Below are positions 1 to 8,072 of a stretch of DNA of 64,000 bases, in pieces. Position numbers and translations under genes: made by a program. The stretch's first letter is position 1. Every line of letters starts with the position of its first letter. The stretch is from Streptomyces lydicus (lineage in GTDB: Bacteria > Actinomycetota > Actinomycetes > Streptomycetales > Streptomycetaceae). The notes beneath the pieces were generated by a model. The model saw only the letters and a list, made by a program, of their open reading frames with translations, had not been told where the DNA came from and ran no database searches. The stretch spans positions 7,378,001-7,442,000 of the forward strand of contig NZ_RDTE01000003.1 in assembly GCF_004125265.1 (NCBI RefSeq), written 5' to 3'.

Positions 1-11
1 AGCAACACCTG

Positions 12-539
12 ATGACATCCGCTTTGGAACTGCGCCACTACGGCCACGGCGACCTGCCGGAAATCCGGCAGACGCTGCTCGACGTGCACGCCGATGTGCA
101 CGCCAACGAGATTTCGGACGACGAGTTCCGACAGAAGTTCCCCTGGTTCGTCGACCACTGGGGCGGACACCCCGAGTTCTCCTGCGTGATCGCGTACGAC
201 GGTGAAGAGGTGGTGGGCTTCGCCTACGGAGCCCCCGGCGCCGAGGGCCGTGAATGGTGGCGTGAGTACCTGGACGCGGCGCCGGAGAAGAGCCGCACCT
301 TCCACTTCTCGGAACTGATGGTGCGCGAGCGGTGGCGGAAGACGGGCACGTCCGAGCGGCTGCACCGGGCATTGATGAACGCCAAGGAAGCGGACCTCGC
401 GGCGCTGCTGGTGGACGTGACACACCCCAAGGTCCAGGTCCTGTACGAATCTTGGGGGTACCGAAAGGTGGGCGAGCGCCAGCCCTTCCCCGACTCCCCG
501 GTGTTCGCGGTGATGCTGGTGGACCTGCCGCTCTCGTGA
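12..539 (+). CDS. GNAT-family N-acetyltransferase
   Basis: 175 aa, close to the usual length of a single GNAT domain. GNAT enzymes transfer the acetyl group of acetyl-CoA to an amine. The acetyl-CoA-binding motif appears as R107-WRKTGT inside the strand-helix segment FSELMVRERWRKTGTSERLH, and the C-terminal part (VLYESWGYRKVGE) is the typical last strand/helix pair of the fold. The substrate cannot be told. The ATG shares a base with a TGA (TGATG at 10-14), so it may follow an unseen upstream gene whose end lies before the window; a start further upstream cannot be excluded. Confidence 0.8.
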   Translation: MTSALELRHYGHGDLPEIRQTLLDVHADVHANEISDDEFRQKFPWFVDHWGGHPEFSCVIAYDGEEVVGFAYGAPGAEGREWWREYLDAAPEKSRTFHFSELMVRERWRKTGTSERLHRALMNAKEADLAALLVDVTHPKVQVLYESWGYRKVGERQPFPDSPVFAVMLVDLPLS

Positions 540-613
540 CCGGGGGCGGCCGTGCAGAGCCGCCCGCCCGCCTGATTCCGTACTTCCGGCCCCTCCCCGA
601 GGAGTTCCGCCCC

Positions 614-1096
614 ATGACAGAAGCGTTCACGGTCGTGCCCGTCGCCCACGTGGTGGGCGGACGTGCCGAGCCCACGGATGACTACTGGGGCGGCACCCGC
701 TCCGTCATCCGTATCGACCCGGACCAGTTCACCGAGGAGTCGGTCGTCGGTCTGGAGGCCTTCTCCCACCTTGAGGTCGTCTTCCGCTTCCACCTGACCG
801 ACCCCACGGATCTGCCGCCCGAATCCCGGCACCCCCGTGGCAACCCCGACTGGCCGGCCGGCGGCTCCTTCGCCCACCGCAACATGCGCCGGGTGAACTG
901 GCTGGGCGTCTCGCGGTGCCGCCTGGTCAAGGTGGACGGTCTGGATCTGCACGTCGAAGCGCTGGATGCTGTGGACGGCACACCGGTGCTGGACATCAAG
1001 CCGTGGTTCAGCGTGATGGGACCGCAGGGCGACGTGCGCGAGCCTGCCTGGCCCTCGGAGATGCTGGCTGACTACTACACGGATCCTCGTGAGTAG
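614..1096 (+). CDS. TrmO/TsaA-like family protein
   Basis: 160 aa. The sequence fits the TsaA/TrmO beta-barrel fold, known in Escherichia coli for SAM-dependent N6-methylation of t6A37 in tRNA. Family features are the N-terminal strand VVPVAHVVGG, the GLEAFSHLEVVFRFH segment, HPRGN near residue 72, and the Trp-Leu-Gly segment followed by a valine-rich strand and VLDIKPW (the family's 'LDIKPY'). The classical TrmO motif with a double-proline 'RPNPIG' core is altered to RHPRGNPDWPAGG, so this is a divergent subgroup and the tRNA target is inferred only. Start ATG at 614 lies 8-10 nt after GAGGAG, a good ribosome binding site. It follows the acetyltransferase by 74 nt and may be co-transcribed. 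Confidence 0.7.
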   Translation: MTEAFTVVPVAHVVGGRAEPTDDYWGGTRSVIRIDPDQFTEESVVGLEAFSHLEVVFRFHLTDPTDLPPESRHPRGNPDWPAGGSFAHRNMRRVNWLGVSRCRLVKVDGLDLHVEALDAVDGTPVLDIKPWFSVMGPQGDVREPAWPSEMLADYYTDPRE

Positions 1097-1114
1097 AGGG
1101 GCGTGGGGAAGGGC

Positions 1115-1909
1115 TCAGCAGCAGCGCACGGTCGCCTCGGCTCTGCTGAAGTCTCCCGCCGCGAAGGCCTTCGCCGGGATCGTGAAGTACAGCGACCCGG
1201 CGTCGCCCCAGCCCCATCCGAGCTGTGTGTCCCCGGCGAGCTGGAGCAGGTGGACGGCCGGACCGTCGGCGTCGCGAGGGGTCACCTCGGAGGCATAGGA
1301 GGTGTCGGGCCAGCCGAAGGCGCGATGGCCGTTGGCGGTGTTCCCGTCGATGTCTTCCCACCCGAGGAGGAAGAGTGACGGCGCTCCCCAGTGTTCGTCC
1401 GGGTCGAAGTCGATGTCGTCGTCCGCCAGGTCCCAGCTGTCCGGGAGCATGGTCACCCCGGCTGCGTGGACGGGTACGGCCGGATAGCTCCTGGCCGGTG
1501 CGGGTGTCGCTGTCTCGACCGCCCGTGCCGGATCCGCGGTCAGCACGAGGCCGTCTTCGGGCGACAGGCCCAGACGCTGGTACTCCTCGAACGGCACGTC
1601 CGGATCGAACGAGAAGAAGTTGAGCAGGCCCGGCCGGGTGGGCAGTTCGTCCCCGAGCCAGGGGGCGAGGGCGTCGGTGTCGAGTACGGCGTGCAGGGAC
1701 AGCGGGCAGCCGCCGAGTTCGGGCCAGGGAGTCCCGGATTCGAGCAGAGCGGGGCCGCCGAGACGGCAGCGGCCGGTGGCCTGGGCGCCGTCCGTCGAAG
1801 GGACGAGCCGGAAGCCGCGCCGGGCCATGGCCGCGAACTGCCCGCCGGACTTCTCACCGAGGCGATCGGTGCATACCCGGTGCAGGGTGGCGGCGTCGTC
1901 GAATTCCAT
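1115..1909 (-). CDS. DUF1963 (YwqG-like) protein
   Basis: 264 aa. The DUF1963 pattern is visible: RLGGPALLESGTPWPELGGCPLSLHAVLD near residue 50 (the family's 'GG.P..p....WP....g.pL.fl.Qldl'), LLNFFSFDPD, and a C-terminal VHLLQLAGDTQLGWGWGDAGSLYFTIP with final AEATVRCC. No biochemical role is established for the family; it is a cytoplasmic protein with many acidic and Trp residues. It converges on the TrmO-like gene with only 18 nt between stops. No strong ribosome binding site is visible, so the ATG at 1909 is the simplest but not proven start. Confidence 0.75.
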   Translation of the reverse strand: MEFDDAATLHRVCTDRLGEKSGGQFAAMARRGFRLVPSTDGAQATGRCRLGGPALLESGTPWPELGGCPLSLHAVLDTDALAPWLGDELPTRPGLLNFFSFDPDVPFEEYQRLGLSPEDGLVLTADPARAVETATPAPARSYPAVPVHAAGVTMLPDSWDLADDDIDFDPDEHWGAPSLFLLGWEDIDGNTANGHRAFGWPDTSYASEVTPRDADGPAVHLLQLAGDTQLGWGWGDAGSLYFTIPAKAFAAGDFSRAEATVRCC

Positions 1910-2049
1910 TGTTGGATCTTCTCAACGTCCGCTTCGGGCGAGGAGCGGGGTTGCCGCAGTGCGGTGAGCAGCCGCTTGAGCTGTGGATACGGAAGCCGGC
2001 TCGCACGCGGTCTGCGGCATCGCGAGCCGACGGTCCCTGAGAACGATCG

Positions 2050-2085
2050 AGGGCCTTGCTCCCGCCGAAGCGGGAGCAAGGCCCT
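2050..2085 (-). terminator. Intrinsic terminator of tRNA-Pro
   Basis: A perfect 16-bp stem (2050-2065 with 2070-2085) closes a CGAA loop. It lies about 30 nt past the 3' end of the minus-strand tRNA-Pro gene, so it most likely ends that transcript. There is no T run, as is common in Streptomyces. Confidence 0.75.
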
Positions 2086-2114
2086 GACCTGGGCTGAAAG
2101 CCCGTACTGCACCG

Positions 2115-2188
<74 letters not shown>

Positions 2189-2330
2189 GTGCCCGTGCCG
2201 ACCGGAGGAACCCCGGTCGGGGCGTGCAGAAGAAAAATACCCTGTCCGGGGCCATGAATCCAAAGCGGGACCCGCGGGCGGCGCTTCCCGGCCTCCCGGC
2301 GGGGCTCCGGTGGTCATGTTTCGATGGGGT

Positions 2331-2708
2331 ATGGGTGAAAAATTCCCCGCGAGCGCCCTCCGGGTGCGCCGGGTCTACGAGGCGCCGGAGCCGGCGGACG
2401 GGGCGCGGGTGCTGGTCGACCGGCTGTGGCCGCGCGGGTTGTCCAAGGCGGACGCGCAGCTCAGTGAGTGGTGCAAGGACGTGGCGCCCTCGTCGGAGCT
2501 GCGCCGCTGGTTCCACCACGAGGGACCGCGGTTCGCGGAGTTCGCCGAGCGGTACCGCGAGGAGCTGGCGCGGGAGGCGGCGCGGCCGGCGCTGGAGGGG
2601 CTGCGGGAGCGGGCCGCGCGGGGGCCGCTGACGCTGCTGACGGCCACCAAGGATGTGTCGGTGAGCCATGTGAACGTCTTGATCGAGGTGCTGCGAGAGG
2701 GGGACTGA
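2331..2708 (+). CDS. DUF488 family protein
   Basis: About 125 aa from ATG 2331; an in-frame ATG at 2316 would add five residues. DUF488 hallmarks are VRRVYEAPEPADGARVLVDRLWPRG near residues 11-36 (the family's 'vdRlWPRG'), then LSEWCKDVAPSSELRRWF and a C-terminal LTLLTATKDVSVSHVNVL, matching 'ltLlya.kd...n.a.vL'. The function of the family is unknown. The gene lies between tRNA-Pro and argG with no obvious functional link to arginine synthesis. Confidence 0.8.
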   Translation: MGEKFPASALRVRRVYEAPEPADGARVLVDRLWPRGLSKADAQLSEWCKDVAPSSELRRWFHHEGPRFAEFAERYREELAREAARPALEGLRERAARGPLTLLTATKDVSVSHVNVLIEVLREGD

Positions 2709-2760
2709 CGGCCCCACCGCGTCGGCGGCCCGCCCGCTGACCTGCGTGTTCATCTTCCCG

Positions 2761-2810
2761 TTGACGAAACATACGGTGGAGTGCATACTTATACCCATCA
2801 GCGTATGCAC
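2761..2810 (+). promoter_or_regulatory. argG promoter with ArgR-like operator
   Basis: TTGACG (2761-2766) and CATACT (2784-2789) are spaced by 17 bp and form a good SigHrdB-type promoter. A perfect 8-bp inverted repeat GTGCATAC (2781-2788) / GTATGCAC (2803-2810) begins at the 3' end of the spacer, covers the -10 element and runs past the expected transcription start. Its position and sequence (GCATAC/GTATGC half-sites) resemble actinobacterial ARG boxes bound by ArgR with arginine. The repeat and promoter are seen; ArgR binding is inferred. Confidence 0.65.
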
Positions 2811-2825
2811 CGTAAGGAGAAACCC

Positions 2826-4019
2826 GTGACCGAGCGCGTCGTACTCGCCTACTCGGGCGGCCTGGACACCTCTGTCTGTATCGGCTGGATCGCCGAGGAG
2901 ACGGGCGCCGAGGTCATCGCCGTTGCCGTGGACGTCGGCCAGGGCGGCGAGGACCTGGACGTCATCCGCAAGCGTGCGCTCGACTGCGGTGCGGTCGAGG
3001 CCGAGGTCGCGGACGCCAAGGACGAGTTCGCCGACGAGTACTGCCTCCCGGCGATCAAGGCCAACGCCCTGTACATGGACCGCTACCCGCTGGTCTCCGC
3101 GCTCTCGCGGCCGACCATCGTCAAGCACCTGGTGGCCGCCGCCAGGAAGCACGGCGCCACCACCGTCGCCCACGGCTGCACCGGCAAGGGCAACGACCAG
3201 GTCCGCTTCGAGGCCGGTATCTCCTCCCTCGCCCCCGACCTGAAGTGCATCGCCCCGGTCCGCGACTACGCGATGACCCGGGACAAGGCGATCGCGTTCT
3301 GCGAGGAGAAGAACCTCCCGATCGCGACCACCAAGAAGTCGCCGTACTCCATCGACCAGAACGTCTTCGGGCGGGCCGTGGAGACCGGCTTCCTGGAGGA
3401 CATCTGGAACGCGCCGATCGAGGACGTGTACGAGTACACCGAGAACCCGGCCGTCCAGCGGGAGGCCGACGAGGTCGTCATCACCTTCAAGGAGGGTGTC
3501 CCGGTCGCGATCGACGGCAAGCCGGTCACCGTCCTGCAGGCCATCCAGCAGCTCAACGAGCGCGCCGGCGGCCAGGGCATCGGCCGGATCGACATGGTCG
3601 AGGACCGGCTGGTCGGCATCAAGTCCCGCGAGGTGTACGAGGCGCCCGGCGCCATCGCGCTGATCACCGCGCACCAGGAGCTGGAGAACGTCACCGTCGA
3701 GCGTGAGCTGGCCCGCTACAAGCGGCAGGTCGAGCAGCGCTGGGGCGAGCTGGTCTACGACGGCCTGTGGTTCTCGCCGCTCAAGCGCGCCCTGGAAGGC
3801 TTCATCAACGAGGCCAATCAGCAGGTCAGCGGCGACATCCGGATGACCCTGCACGGCGGCCGCGCGGTGGTCACCGGCCGGAAGTCCGACCAGTCGCTCT
3901 ACGACTTCAACCTCGCGACGTACGACACCGGCGACACCTTCGACCAGTCGCTCTCGAAGGGCTTCATCGAGCTCTTCGGCATGTCGAGCAAGATCGCGGC
4001 CAAGCGCGACCTGGCCTGA
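2826..4019 (+). CDS. argG: Argininosuccinate synthase
   Basis: 397 aa, typical of the family. It joins citrulline and aspartate with ATP hydrolysis to AMP, the penultimate step of arginine synthesis. The N-terminal PP-loop is clear (VVLAYSGGLDTSVCIGW, with SGGLDTS), followed by HGCTGKGNDQVRFE and the citrulline/aspartate-binding segments (KKSPYSIDQNVFGR, KSREVYEAPGA). The GTG at 2826 is chosen because AAGGAGA sits 6 nt upstream; an in-frame ATG at 2805 lies inside the operator palindrome and has no ribosome binding site. argH follows 116 nt downstream on the same strand. Expression is probably repressed by ArgR through the upstream palindrome. Confidence 0.97.
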   Translation: MTERVVLAYSGGLDTSVCIGWIAEETGAEVIAVAVDVGQGGEDLDVIRKRALDCGAVEAEVADAKDEFADEYCLPAIKANALYMDRYPLVSALSRPTIVKHLVAAARKHGATTVAHGCTGKGNDQVRFEAGISSLAPDLKCIAPVRDYAMTRDKAIAFCEEKNLPIATTKKSPYSIDQNVFGRAVETGFLEDIWNAPIEDVYEYTENPAVQREADEVVITFKEGVPVAIDGKPVTVLQAIQQLNERAGGQGIGRIDMVEDRLVGIKSREVYEAPGAIALITAHQELENVTVERELARYKRQVEQRWGELVYDGLWFSPLKRALEGFINEANQQVSGDIRMTLHGGRAVVTGRKSDQSLYDFNLATYDTGDTFDQSLSKGFIELFGMSSKIAAKRDLA

Positions 4020-4074
4020 GCCCGTCTCGTTATCTCCGTACGACGGCCCGCGTCCCCGCCCCCGCGGCGGGGTA

Positions 4075-4100
4075 CCCCCTGGTCCCCGGGACCCAGGGGG
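4075..4100 (+). terminator. Intergenic hairpin between argG and argH
   Basis: CCCCCTGG (4075-4082) pairs with CCAGGGGG (4093-4100), and the inner TCCC/GGGA extends the stem with one bulge. There is no T run, and the argH ribosome binding site lies about 20 nt downstream. It could be a partial terminator, an mRNA-stabilising hairpin or a processing site that sets the argG/argH ratio. Confidence 0.45.
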
Positions 4101-4135
4101 AGGTCGCGTATCCGCAGCAGCCTTGAGGAGCAGCA

Positions 4136-5578
4136 GTGAGCAGCAACAGCGGTGACGTCCGGCTCTGGGGCGGCCGTTTCGCCGACGGTCCGGCCGAGGC
4201 GCTGGCCCAGCTGTCGGCGTCCGTCCACTTCGACTGGCGGCTGGCCCCCTACGACATCGCCGGTTCCCGTGCGCACGCCCGGGTGCTCCACAAGGCCGGG
4301 CTGCTCACCGAGGACGAGCTGACCCGCATGCTCGCCGGCCTCGACAAGCTCGCCACTGACGTCGCCGACGGCTCGTTCACCGGCACCATCGCCGACGAGG
4401 ACGTGCACACCGCTCTGGAGCGCGGGCTGCTGGAGCGGCTCGGCCCGGACCTCGGCGGCAAGCTGCGGGCCGGCCGGTCGCGCAACGACCAGGTCGCCAC
4501 GCTCTTCCGGATGTATCTGCGCGACCACGCCCGGATCATCGGCGGGCTGATCGCGGACCTCCAGGAGGCGCTGGTCTCCCTCGCCGAGACCCACCCGGAC
4601 GTCGCGATGCCGGGCCGCACCCACCTCCAGCACGCCCAGCCGGTGCTCTTCGCCCACCATGTGCTGGCACATGTGCAGTCGCTGTCCCGGGACGCGGAGC
4701 GGCTGCGGCAGTGGGACGACCGCACCGCCGTCTCCCCGTACGGCTCGGGCGCGCTGGCCGGCTCCTCGCTCGGCCTCGACCCGGAGGCGGTCGCGGCCGA
4801 CCTCGGCTTCGAGCACGGCTCGGCCGGCAACTCCATCGACGGCACGGCCTCCCGTGACTTCGTCGCGGAGTTCGCCTTCATCACGGCGATGATCGGGGTG
4901 AACCTCTCCCGGATCGCGGAGGAGATCATCCTCTGGAACACGAAGGAATTCTCCTTCGTCACGCTCCACGACGCCTTCTCGACCGGCTCGTCGATCATGC
5001 CGCAGAAGAAGAACCCGGACATCGCGGAACTGGCGCGGGGCAAGTCGGGGCGTCTCATCGGCAACCTGACCGGTCTGCTGGCGACGCTCAAGGCGCTGCC
5101 GCTCGCCTACAACCGTGACCTCCAGGAGGACAAGGAGCCGGTCTTCGACTCCTGTGACCAACTGGAGGTGCTGCTCCCGGCGTTCACCGGCATGATGGCC
5201 ACGCTGACCGTCAACCGTGAGCGGATGGAGGAGCTGGCCCCGGCCGGGTTCTCGCTGGCCACCGACATCGCGGAGTGGCTGGTCAAGCAGGGTGTGCCGT
5301 TCCGGGTGGCGCACGAGGTCGCCGGTGAGTGCGTCAAGGAGTGCGAGGCGCACGGCATCGAGCTGGACCAGCTCACCGACGAGCAGTTCGCCAAGATCTC
5401 CCCGCATCTGACCCCCGAGGTCCGCGGCGTCCTCAACGTCCCCGGCGCGCTCGCCTCGCGCAGCGGCCGGGGCGGCACCGCGCCCTCCGCGGTGGCGGTC
5501 CAGCTCGCCGAGGTGCGGGCCGATCTGGTGCGGCAGCAGGAGTGGGCGGCGGCCAAGAAGGCGACCAAGCTGACCTAG
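4136..5578 (+). CDS. argH: Argininosuccinate lyase
   Basis: 480 aa. It splits argininosuccinate into arginine and fumarate, the last step of the arginine pathway. Fumarase/aspartase superfamily blocks are all present: WGGRFADGPAE at the N-terminus, AGRSRNDQVAT, MPGRTHLQHAQP, and the signature loop GSSIMPQKKNPD near residues 283-294 that carries the catalytic serine. Start GTG 4136 is preceded by TTGAGGAGCAG. It forms an arginine unit with argG upstream. A strong terminator hairpin follows at 5610-5651. Confidence 0.97.
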   Translation: MSSNSGDVRLWGGRFADGPAEALAQLSASVHFDWRLAPYDIAGSRAHARVLHKAGLLTEDELTRMLAGLDKLATDVADGSFTGTIADEDVHTALERGLLERLGPDLGGKLRAGRSRNDQVATLFRMYLRDHARIIGGLIADLQEALVSLAETHPDVAMPGRTHLQHAQPVLFAHHVLAHVQSLSRDAERLRQWDDRTAVSPYGSGALAGSSLGLDPEAVAADLGFEHGSAGNSIDGTASRDFVAEFAFITAMIGVNLSRIAEEIILWNTKEFSFVTLHDAFSTGSSIMPQKKNPDIAELARGKSGRLIGNLTGLLATLKALPLAYNRDLQEDKEPVFDSCDQLEVLLPAFTGMMATLTVNRERMEELAPAGFSLATDIAEWLVKQGVPFRVAHEVAGECVKECEAHGIELDQLTDEQFAKISPHLTPEVRGVLNVPGALASRSGRGGTAPSAVAVQLAEVRADLVRQQEWAAAKKATKLT

Positions 5579-5609
5579 GGGGAGAACCCCCTGGTCGCAG
5601 GAGTCTGTG

Positions 5610-5651
5610 ACGGCGGCCCGTCCCCGGGAGAGACCGGGGGCGGGCCGCCGT
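5610..5651 (+). terminator. Terminator after argH
   Basis: An 11-bp perfect stem (5610-5620 with 5641-5651) is extended by CCCCGG/CCGGGG within the loop. It ends the argG-argH transcript before the TetR-family gene and is followed by TTGTGCGTG rather than a T run. Confidence 0.7.
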
Positions 5652-5673
5652 TGTGCGTGCGGTGAGGTTCATG

Positions 5674-5711
5674 TGAGACATCGACGTCTCATTGGGTTAT
5701 TGTATGTCTCA
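5674..5711 (+). promoter_or_regulatory. Promoter/operator of the TetR-MFS operon
   Basis: TGAGAC (5674-5679) and TATTGT (5698-5703), 18 bp apart, form a plausible promoter whose start point would fall at or next to the ATG at 5711. Two perfect inverted half-sites, TGAGACAT (5674-5681) and ATGTCTCA (5704-5711), flank it, and an additional GTCTCA (5686-5691) makes GAGACATCGACGTCTC an inner near-palindrome. This is the arrangement expected for autorepression by the TetR-family protein encoded just downstream. Confidence 0.6.
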
Positions 5712-6262
5712 TGGCTGTGGACCGTGAACGGGTACTCAAGGAAGCCGCCGCGTTGCTCACGCGCCGGGCATCGACGCCGATGGACGAGATCGCCCGTGCC
5801 GCGGGCATCAGCCGCGCGACGCTGCACCGGCACTTCGCGGGCCGGGACGCGCTGATCAGGGCGCTGGAGGAGCACGGCATCGCGCAGTTCGTGCAGGCGA
5901 TCGACGCGGCGCGGCTGGAGGAGGGAGAGGCGGTCGAGGCGCTGCGCCGGCTGATCGCCGAGGCCGAACCGGTCGCCGCCGTGCTGGCCTTCCTCTTCAC
6001 CGAGAACCAGCTCTTCGAGGACGGCGAGATCAACGCCGGCTGGGCGGAGCTGGACGCCCGAATCGCCGCCCTCTTCCGCCGCGGCCAGGAAGAGGGCGAC
6101 TTCCGCATCGATCTGAGCGCCGCCTGGCTCACCGAGGCCTTCTACGGCCTGATCGGCGCCGGGGCCTGGGCTGTCCACGAAGGACGGGTCGCCCGCAATG
6201 ACCTCAACCACTCGATCGCCGAGCTGCTGCTCGGCGGCATCCGACGGAGCATGGAGAAATGA
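5711..6262 (+). CDS. TetR/AcrR-family transcriptional regulator
   Basis: 183 aa. The N-terminal helix-turn-helix is visible at residues 8-50 (RVLKEAAALLTRRASTPM..EIARAAGISRATLHRHFAGRDALI), followed by a helical ligand-binding domain. TetR proteins repress until a small molecule binds. The gene overlaps the downstream MFS pump by four bases (ATGA at 6259-6262), so the two are translationally coupled and this protein very probably controls the pump and itself. There is no Shine-Dalgarno sequence before ATG 5711, and a -10-like TATTGT ends 7 nt upstream, so the mRNA is probably leaderless. Confidence 0.9.
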   Translation: MAVDRERVLKEAAALLTRRASTPMDEIARAAGISRATLHRHFAGRDALIRALEEHGIAQFVQAIDAARLEEGEAVEALRRLIAEAEPVAAVLAFLFTENQLFEDGEINAGWAELDARIAALFRRGQEEGDFRIDLSAAWLTEAFYGLIGAGAWAVHEGRVARNDLNHSIAELLLGGIRRSMEK

Positions 6263-7803
6263 CCGAGACCATAGCGTCAGAACCGGCCGGCTCGGCTCAT
6301 GTGGACGACCAGCCCCGGCCGGGACGCTGGCTCGCGCTCGCCGTCCTCGTCCTCGCCGTCCTGCTGGTCGGCGTCGACGCCACGGTCCTCGGCCTCGCCA
6401 CCCCCTTCCTCAGCGAAGATCTCCGGCCGTCCGGGACGCAGCTGCTGTGGATCGGTGACATCTACTCGTTCGTCATCGCCGGCCTGCTGGTCTCCATGGG
6501 CAGCCTCGGCGACCGCATCGGCCGGAAGAAGCTGCTGCTGATCGGCTCCGTCGGCTTCGGCGCCATGTCGGTGCTCGCCGCGTACGCCACCAGCCCGGAG
6601 ATGATGATCGCCGCCCGTGCGCTGCAGGGCGTGGCCGGAGCCACGCTGATGCCGGCCACCCTGGCACTCATCCGCAACCTCTTCCACGACCCCAGGGAAC
6701 GCAGTCTGGCCATCGGCATCTGGGGCGCGATGGCCTCGGCCGGTATGGCGGTGGGGCCGGTCCTCGGCGGCTTTCTGCTGGGGCACTTCTGGTGGGGTTC
6801 GGTCTTCCTGATCAACCTGCCGGTGATGGCGCTGCTGGTGGCCGTCGGCGCCCGGGTCATCCCGGAGTCACGCAACCCTGACCCCGGTCCCTGGGACATC
6901 CCCAGCGTGCTGCTGGCCCTGGTGGGCATCGTCGCGGTGGTCTACGCCATCAAGGAAGCGGCGGTGGAGGGCTACCGCTGGGACATCGCACTGGCCGCCG
7001 TCCTCGGCGTGCTCGCCCTGCTCGTGTTCGTCCGGCGGCAGCTCACCCTCGCCTCGCCGCTGCTGAACATGAAGCTCTTTCACCACCGCGGTTTCTCCGG
7101 GGCGGTGCTGGCCGATCTGCTGACCATCCTCGGGCTGTCCGGCCTGGTCTTCTTCCTCTCCCAGTTCCTCCAGATGGTGCAGCTGCGCTCGCCGCTCAAC
7201 GCCGGGCTCACCGAACTCCCGGCCGCGATCGGCGCGGTGGGTGCCGGTCTGGCCGCCGGCTGGGTCGCCCGCCGGCTGTCGGTGAGGATCGTGGTGGCCG
7301 GCGGCCTCGCCGTGGTGGGGCTCTCGCTCGTCGGCTGCACCACCCTGCACGGCGACACCGGCACCGCCGCACTGTGCCTGATCCTCTTCGTCGTCGGCAT
7401 CGGCGCCGGATTCTCCTTCACCGTCACCGCCGATGTGATCCTCTCCAGCGTCCCCAAGGAGGAGGCGGGGGCCGCCTCCGCGGTCTCCGAGACGGCGTAC
7501 GAGCTGGGCGCCGCGCTCGGCATCGCGCTGCTGGGGTCCATCGTGACCGCCAACTACCGGGGCTTCGACGCCCCGCCCGGGGTCCCGGCCCCGGCCACGG
7601 ACGCCGCCCGTGAATCGCTCGGCGGCGCCTTCGAGGCGGCCCGCCACCTCCCCGCCGACCAGGCCGCGGCGCTGGTCAAGGCCGCACAGCACTCCTTCGT
7701 CGCGGGGGTGGACGCCGCGGCCGCGGTGGGTGCGGCGGTCCTGCTGTCCGCCGCGGTGGCCGCCTGGTTCCTGCTCCGCGGCCAGGAGCTGGCCAACAGC
7801 TAG
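6259..7803 (+). CDS. MFS drug-efflux transporter, DHA2 (14-TM) type
   Basis: 514 aa, the usual size of 14-helix drug:proton antiporters. Motif A-like GSLGDRIGRKKLLLIGSVGF lies after the second helix (about residues 76-95), followed by ARALQGVAGATLMPATLALIRNLF and a motif-C-like WGAMASAGMAVGPVLGGFLLGHFWW (antiporter motif). Acidic TM1 residue: LVGVDATVLGLATPFL. It probably exports toxic cations, dyes or antibiotics across the membrane. Its start overlaps the regulator's stop, indicating a regulator-pump operon; the substrate cannot be predicted. Confidence 0.92.
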   Translation: MTETIASEPAGSAHVDDQPRPGRWLALAVLVLAVLLVGVDATVLGLATPFLSEDLRPSGTQLLWIGDIYSFVIAGLLVSMGSLGDRIGRKKLLLIGSVGFGAMSVLAAYATSPEMMIAARALQGVAGATLMPATLALIRNLFHDPRERSLAIGIWGAMASAGMAVGPVLGGFLLGHFWWGSVFLINLPVMALLVAVGARVIPESRNPDPGPWDIPSVLLALVGIVAVVYAIKEAAVEGYRWDIALAAVLGVLALLVFVRRQLTLASPLLNMKLFHHRGFSGAVLADLLTILGLSGLVFFLSQFLQMVQLRSPLNAGLTELPAAIGAVGAGLAAGWVARRLSVRIVVAGGLAVVGLSLVGCTTLHGDTGTAALCLILFVVGIGAGFSFTVTADVILSSVPKEEAGAASAVSETAYELGAALGIALLGSIVTANYRGFDAPPGVPAPATDAARESLGGAFEAARHLPADQAAALVKAAQHSFVAGVDAAAAVGAAVLLSAAVAAWFLLRGQELANS

Positions 7804-7891
7804 GGGAACGTTTCCCGCACTCCGTGGGCGCCCGCGAGACCGGGGGACACCCCCGGGCCGATCCGCCGTCCGGCGGGCACCCAGCGCGCCT

Positions 7892-7952
7892 CAGGGCGTG
7901 TCCTGTGGATCACGGTGCCGTACACCGGCCATGATCCACGGGACACGCCCTG
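7892..7952. repeat. 61-bp near-perfect palindrome
   Basis: The 21-bp arms CAGGGCGTGTCCTGTGGATC(A) (7892-7912) and (T)GATCCACGGGACACGCCCTG (7932-7952) differ at a single base pair, and GGTG/CACC inside the loop adds a further short stem. It lies in the 269-bp gap between the MFS gene and the nucleotidase gene. It could terminate transcription of the pump operon, but the length and conservation of the arms look more like a mobile-element remnant or MITE-like palindrome. No target duplication is evident. Confidence 0.7.
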
Positions 7953-8072
7953 GGGGCGACTGTCCCTCGCCTGTTCACGCCCGGTACGTGCGCTGGTGAC
8001 CGGCCGTCCGGCGCGGCCTGCTTGACTCTCCCGTCGTCCCCCTACGGACGGCTCGTTCAGGAGAGTGACGCA

